Shown: piece by piece, positions 62,721-64,000 of the stretch
Layout: every line of letters starts with the position of its first letter
Position numbering within the stretch: the first letter of the stretch is position 1
Origin: an uncultured Lachnospiraceae bacterium
Lineage (GTDB): Bacteria; Bacillota; Clostridia; Lachnospirales; Lachnospiraceae
Length of the DNA stretch: 64,000 nucleotides
Direction: 5' to 3'
Assembly: GCA_947631955.1 (NCBI GenBank)
Contig: CANRNJ010000006.1
Location: 121,970-185,969 of the forward strand
Notes under the pieces: model-generated
What the model was told of the DNA's origin: nothing
The model's input: only the letters and a program-made list of their open reading frames with translations
Databases searched by the model: none
Translations under genes and position numbers: made by a program

Positions 62721-63623
62721 CTACTTTAGGTTCAAAACCAATTTATCTACCGTGCGTACCAAATTACCAATTTCGGGTTTGGAAAGCTGTGCGTCCGCGC
62801 CAAGTGCCTCGCCCTTTTTCCTCATTTCATCATTTACAAGAGAAGAAAAAATGACAACCGGAATGTCTTTTGTTTCATCATCGGATTTAACAAGCTTTGT
62901 CAGCCTGTGGCCGTCCATGATCGGCATCTCAATATCGGTAATAATACATTGCACATGATCTTTGAGCGTGCCTTCTCTCTTACATTCCTGTATCACGTCA
63001 TACGCCTGCTGTCCGTTCTCGGTATGTATGAGGTTCGCATAACCCGCTTTATGCAGGGAGTCAACGATCAGCTTATTAAGGAGCGGGGAATCTTCGGCGA
63101 TCAAAATAGGCACCTCATTCCTCTCGCGCTCTCCCAACGCCTCGATATCCGTCAGCTTCAATCCCGTTTCAGGATTGATATCCGTTACAATCTTCTCAAA
63201 GTCCAGAATGATGATCAGGCGATCTTCAAATTTGATGATGCCGGTCGAAACGCCGTCTTCTGTTGTTGATACGGTGGAACCCGGTTTAATGATATCTCTC
63301 CAAGACACACGGTGGATACCTACTACGGAATCAACATGGAACGCAATGTCCAGCTTATTAAAATTCGTTATGATAAACAATCCGCCCGGCTGTGTGGAAC
63401 CGCGCTGCAGGCAATTCTTCAAATCGATCGCCGTGATCATCGTGTCACGCGGCATAAATATTCCTTCGATACTCGGATGTGCATTTGGTACCGGAGTCAC
63501 CGGCTGATAAACAATGATCTCTTTGATCTTCGCTACGTTAATGCCATATGCATTGCCGTCGAGCTTAAATTCAAGCACCTCTAATTCGTTGGTTCCATTT
63601 TCAAGCAGAATCTTTGTATCCAT
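62721..63623 (-). CDS. cheV: CheV-type chemotaxis coupling protein (CheW-REC)
   Basis: 300 residues from the ATG at 63623, with GAGGTGG before it. N-terminal CheW domain (about 15-155): 'LEFKLDGNAYGINVAKIKEI', 'GIFMPRDTMITAIDL'. C-terminal receiver (about 170-300) with 'LIAEDSPLLNKL', phosphoacceptor Asp in 'CIITDIEMPIMDGHRL', Ser/Thr in 'VIFSSL' and Lys in 'AQLSKPEI'. Couples receptors to CheA and aids adaptation, consistent with a motile cell. No other che gene is adjacent. Confidence 0.93.
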   Translation of the reverse strand: MDTKILLENGTNELEVLEFKLDGNAYGINVAKIKEIIVYQPVTPVPNAHPSIEGIFMPRDTMITAIDLKNCLQRGSTQPGGLFIITNFNKLDIAFHVDSVVGIHRVSWRDIIKPGSTVSTTEDGVSTGIIKFEDRLIIILDFEKIVTDINPETGLKLTDIEALGERERNEVPILIAEDSPLLNKLIVDSLHKAGYANLIHTENGQQAYDVIQECKREGTLKDHVQCIITDIEMPIMDGHRLTKLVKSDDETKDIPVVIFSSLVNDEMRKKGEALGADAQLSKPEIGNLVRTVDKLVLNLK

Positions 63624-63760
63624 GTAATCCACCTCACGTTATATAATTAAAAAAGCATACCTAAATCAATTAGACTGCACCTTTGTCTTGTCATATTTAA
63701 CATAAAAATCCCGTTGCAATCCTAATTTTTTTCATTATATCATAAAAAAAATAAAAAAAA

Positions 63761-63792
63761 AATACTATTTGTATTTTTTTACAAATAGTATT
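63761..63792 (-). terminator. Terminator of the rRNA operon
   Basis: Perfect 13-base stem AATACTATTTGTA / TACAAATAGTATT, six-base A/T loop, followed by about 18 nearly uninterrupted T on the minus strand. It closes transcription from the 23S gene. Confidence 0.92.
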
Positions 63793-63931
63793 GCATTTTA
63801 TTTACATCAATTCACATTTTCAAGGGGGACATGCCCTCAAAACCGAACCTGAAAGATGCCGTGACTGGCATTCCAAAAGAACCTGCTCTGCGGAAGGACC
63901 GCTCTGCGATCCTTCTAAAGTTAATTCACTT
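63793..63931 (-). other. rRNA operon trailer, no 5S gene seen
   Basis: 139 bases between the 23S 3' end and the terminator. A hairpin GAAGGA…TCCTTC (63899-63921) and a short GGGGGACATGCCCTC hairpin are visible. No 5S rRNA sequence (for example a CCGAACACGGAAG-type block) is present. Confidence 0.7.
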
Positions 63932-64000
63932 TTGGTTAAGCCCTCGACCGATTAGTACAGGTCTGCTCCATGCATTGCTGCACTTCCACCTCCTGCCTAT
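63932..64000 (-). rRNA. 23S ribosomal RNA, 3' end only
   Basis: On the minus strand the sequence ends with 'TACTAATCGGTCGAGGGC' followed by TTAACC, the conserved 3' end of Firmicute 23S rRNA, preceded by 'GGAGGTGGAAGTGCAGCA'. The rest lies beyond the right edge. Confidence 0.93.

Noticed and set aside
63640..63669. cheV promoter TTGATT-18-TATATA
   Set aside because: The start point would fall inside the ribosome binding site, leaving about 10 bases of leader.

Overview
The window looks like chromosomal core-genome DNA from an anaerobic, probably flagellated Firmicute of the class Clostridia, most likely family Lachnospiraceae. This is inferred from gene order (ylxM-ffh-rpsP-khpA-rimM-trmD; yceD-rpmF-plsX-acpP-rnc-smc-ftsY), a UPF0210/ACT gene pair, feoAB, a UPF0397 ECF transporter, CheV and FliK-type proteins, AGGAGG-type ribosome binding sites and moderately GC-rich DNA. 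No phage, transposase, CRISPR array or plasmid gene was seen. Almost every gene is on the minus strand, co-directional with the 23S rRNA that enters at the right edge; only tspO and tmcAL are on the plus strand.

Reading in the direction of transcription, the right edge (64000-61700) carries the 3' end of a 23S rRNA with a strong terminator and no 5S gene behind it, a CheV-type chemotaxis protein and a divergent sirtuin. At 61700-53300 lie a large acidic repeat-bearing membrane protein, hisH-hisF, ung, lysA, a tRNA-Leu, and an envelope group (an M23-fold protein without zinc ligands, a bactofilin, an anti-sigma-like zinc-finger protein). At 53300-46300 are polA, coaE, a very long FtsA-like ATPase, a WalJ-type metallo-hydrolase and the ACT protein. 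At 46150-41460 are UPF0210 and a complete three-gene ECF transporter of unknown substrate. At 41230-37960 are an epimerase and feoA-feoB, then a GH13 enzyme under a LacI-type palindrome.

At 36000-29570 a tight run encodes a histidine-less HPr-like protein, a minimal two-gene SUF system (sufC plus a short SufB/D), cardiolipin synthase, an acyltransferase and a hybrid histidine kinase. Convergent to it is tmcAL, which diverges from pta. At 27000-18270 are the housekeeping genes yceD-rpmF-plsX-acpP-rnc-smc-ftsY and ilvA.

The best candidate for a little-described system is the four-gene operon at 18188-14132: a Ser/Thr-kinase-fold protein with a C-terminal zinc ribbon, a BspA-type leucine-rich-repeat protein, a TerY-like VWA protein and a PP2C phosphatase. 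It resembles the predicted TerY-P kinase/phosphatase/VWA triads but has an added LRR partner. It is followed by YitT, a membrane-anchored GH25 muramidase and a DUF1905/C39-like fusion. The left 10.4 kb is the ribosome/SRP operon, with two type I signal peptidases flanking rbgA, rnhB and a FliK/YlqG-like gene cut by the left edge.

A second window-wide theme is imperfect tandem repeats with units of about 9 to 34 bp. Several begin at or just after a stop codon. After rbgA and rnhB the repeat reading frame ends in a stop that overlaps the start of the next gene, and after lysA the frame stays open for 68 codons. I infer that some are decayed repetitive C-terminal tails, related to the repeat-rich coding linkers of the FtsA-like and acidic proteins.
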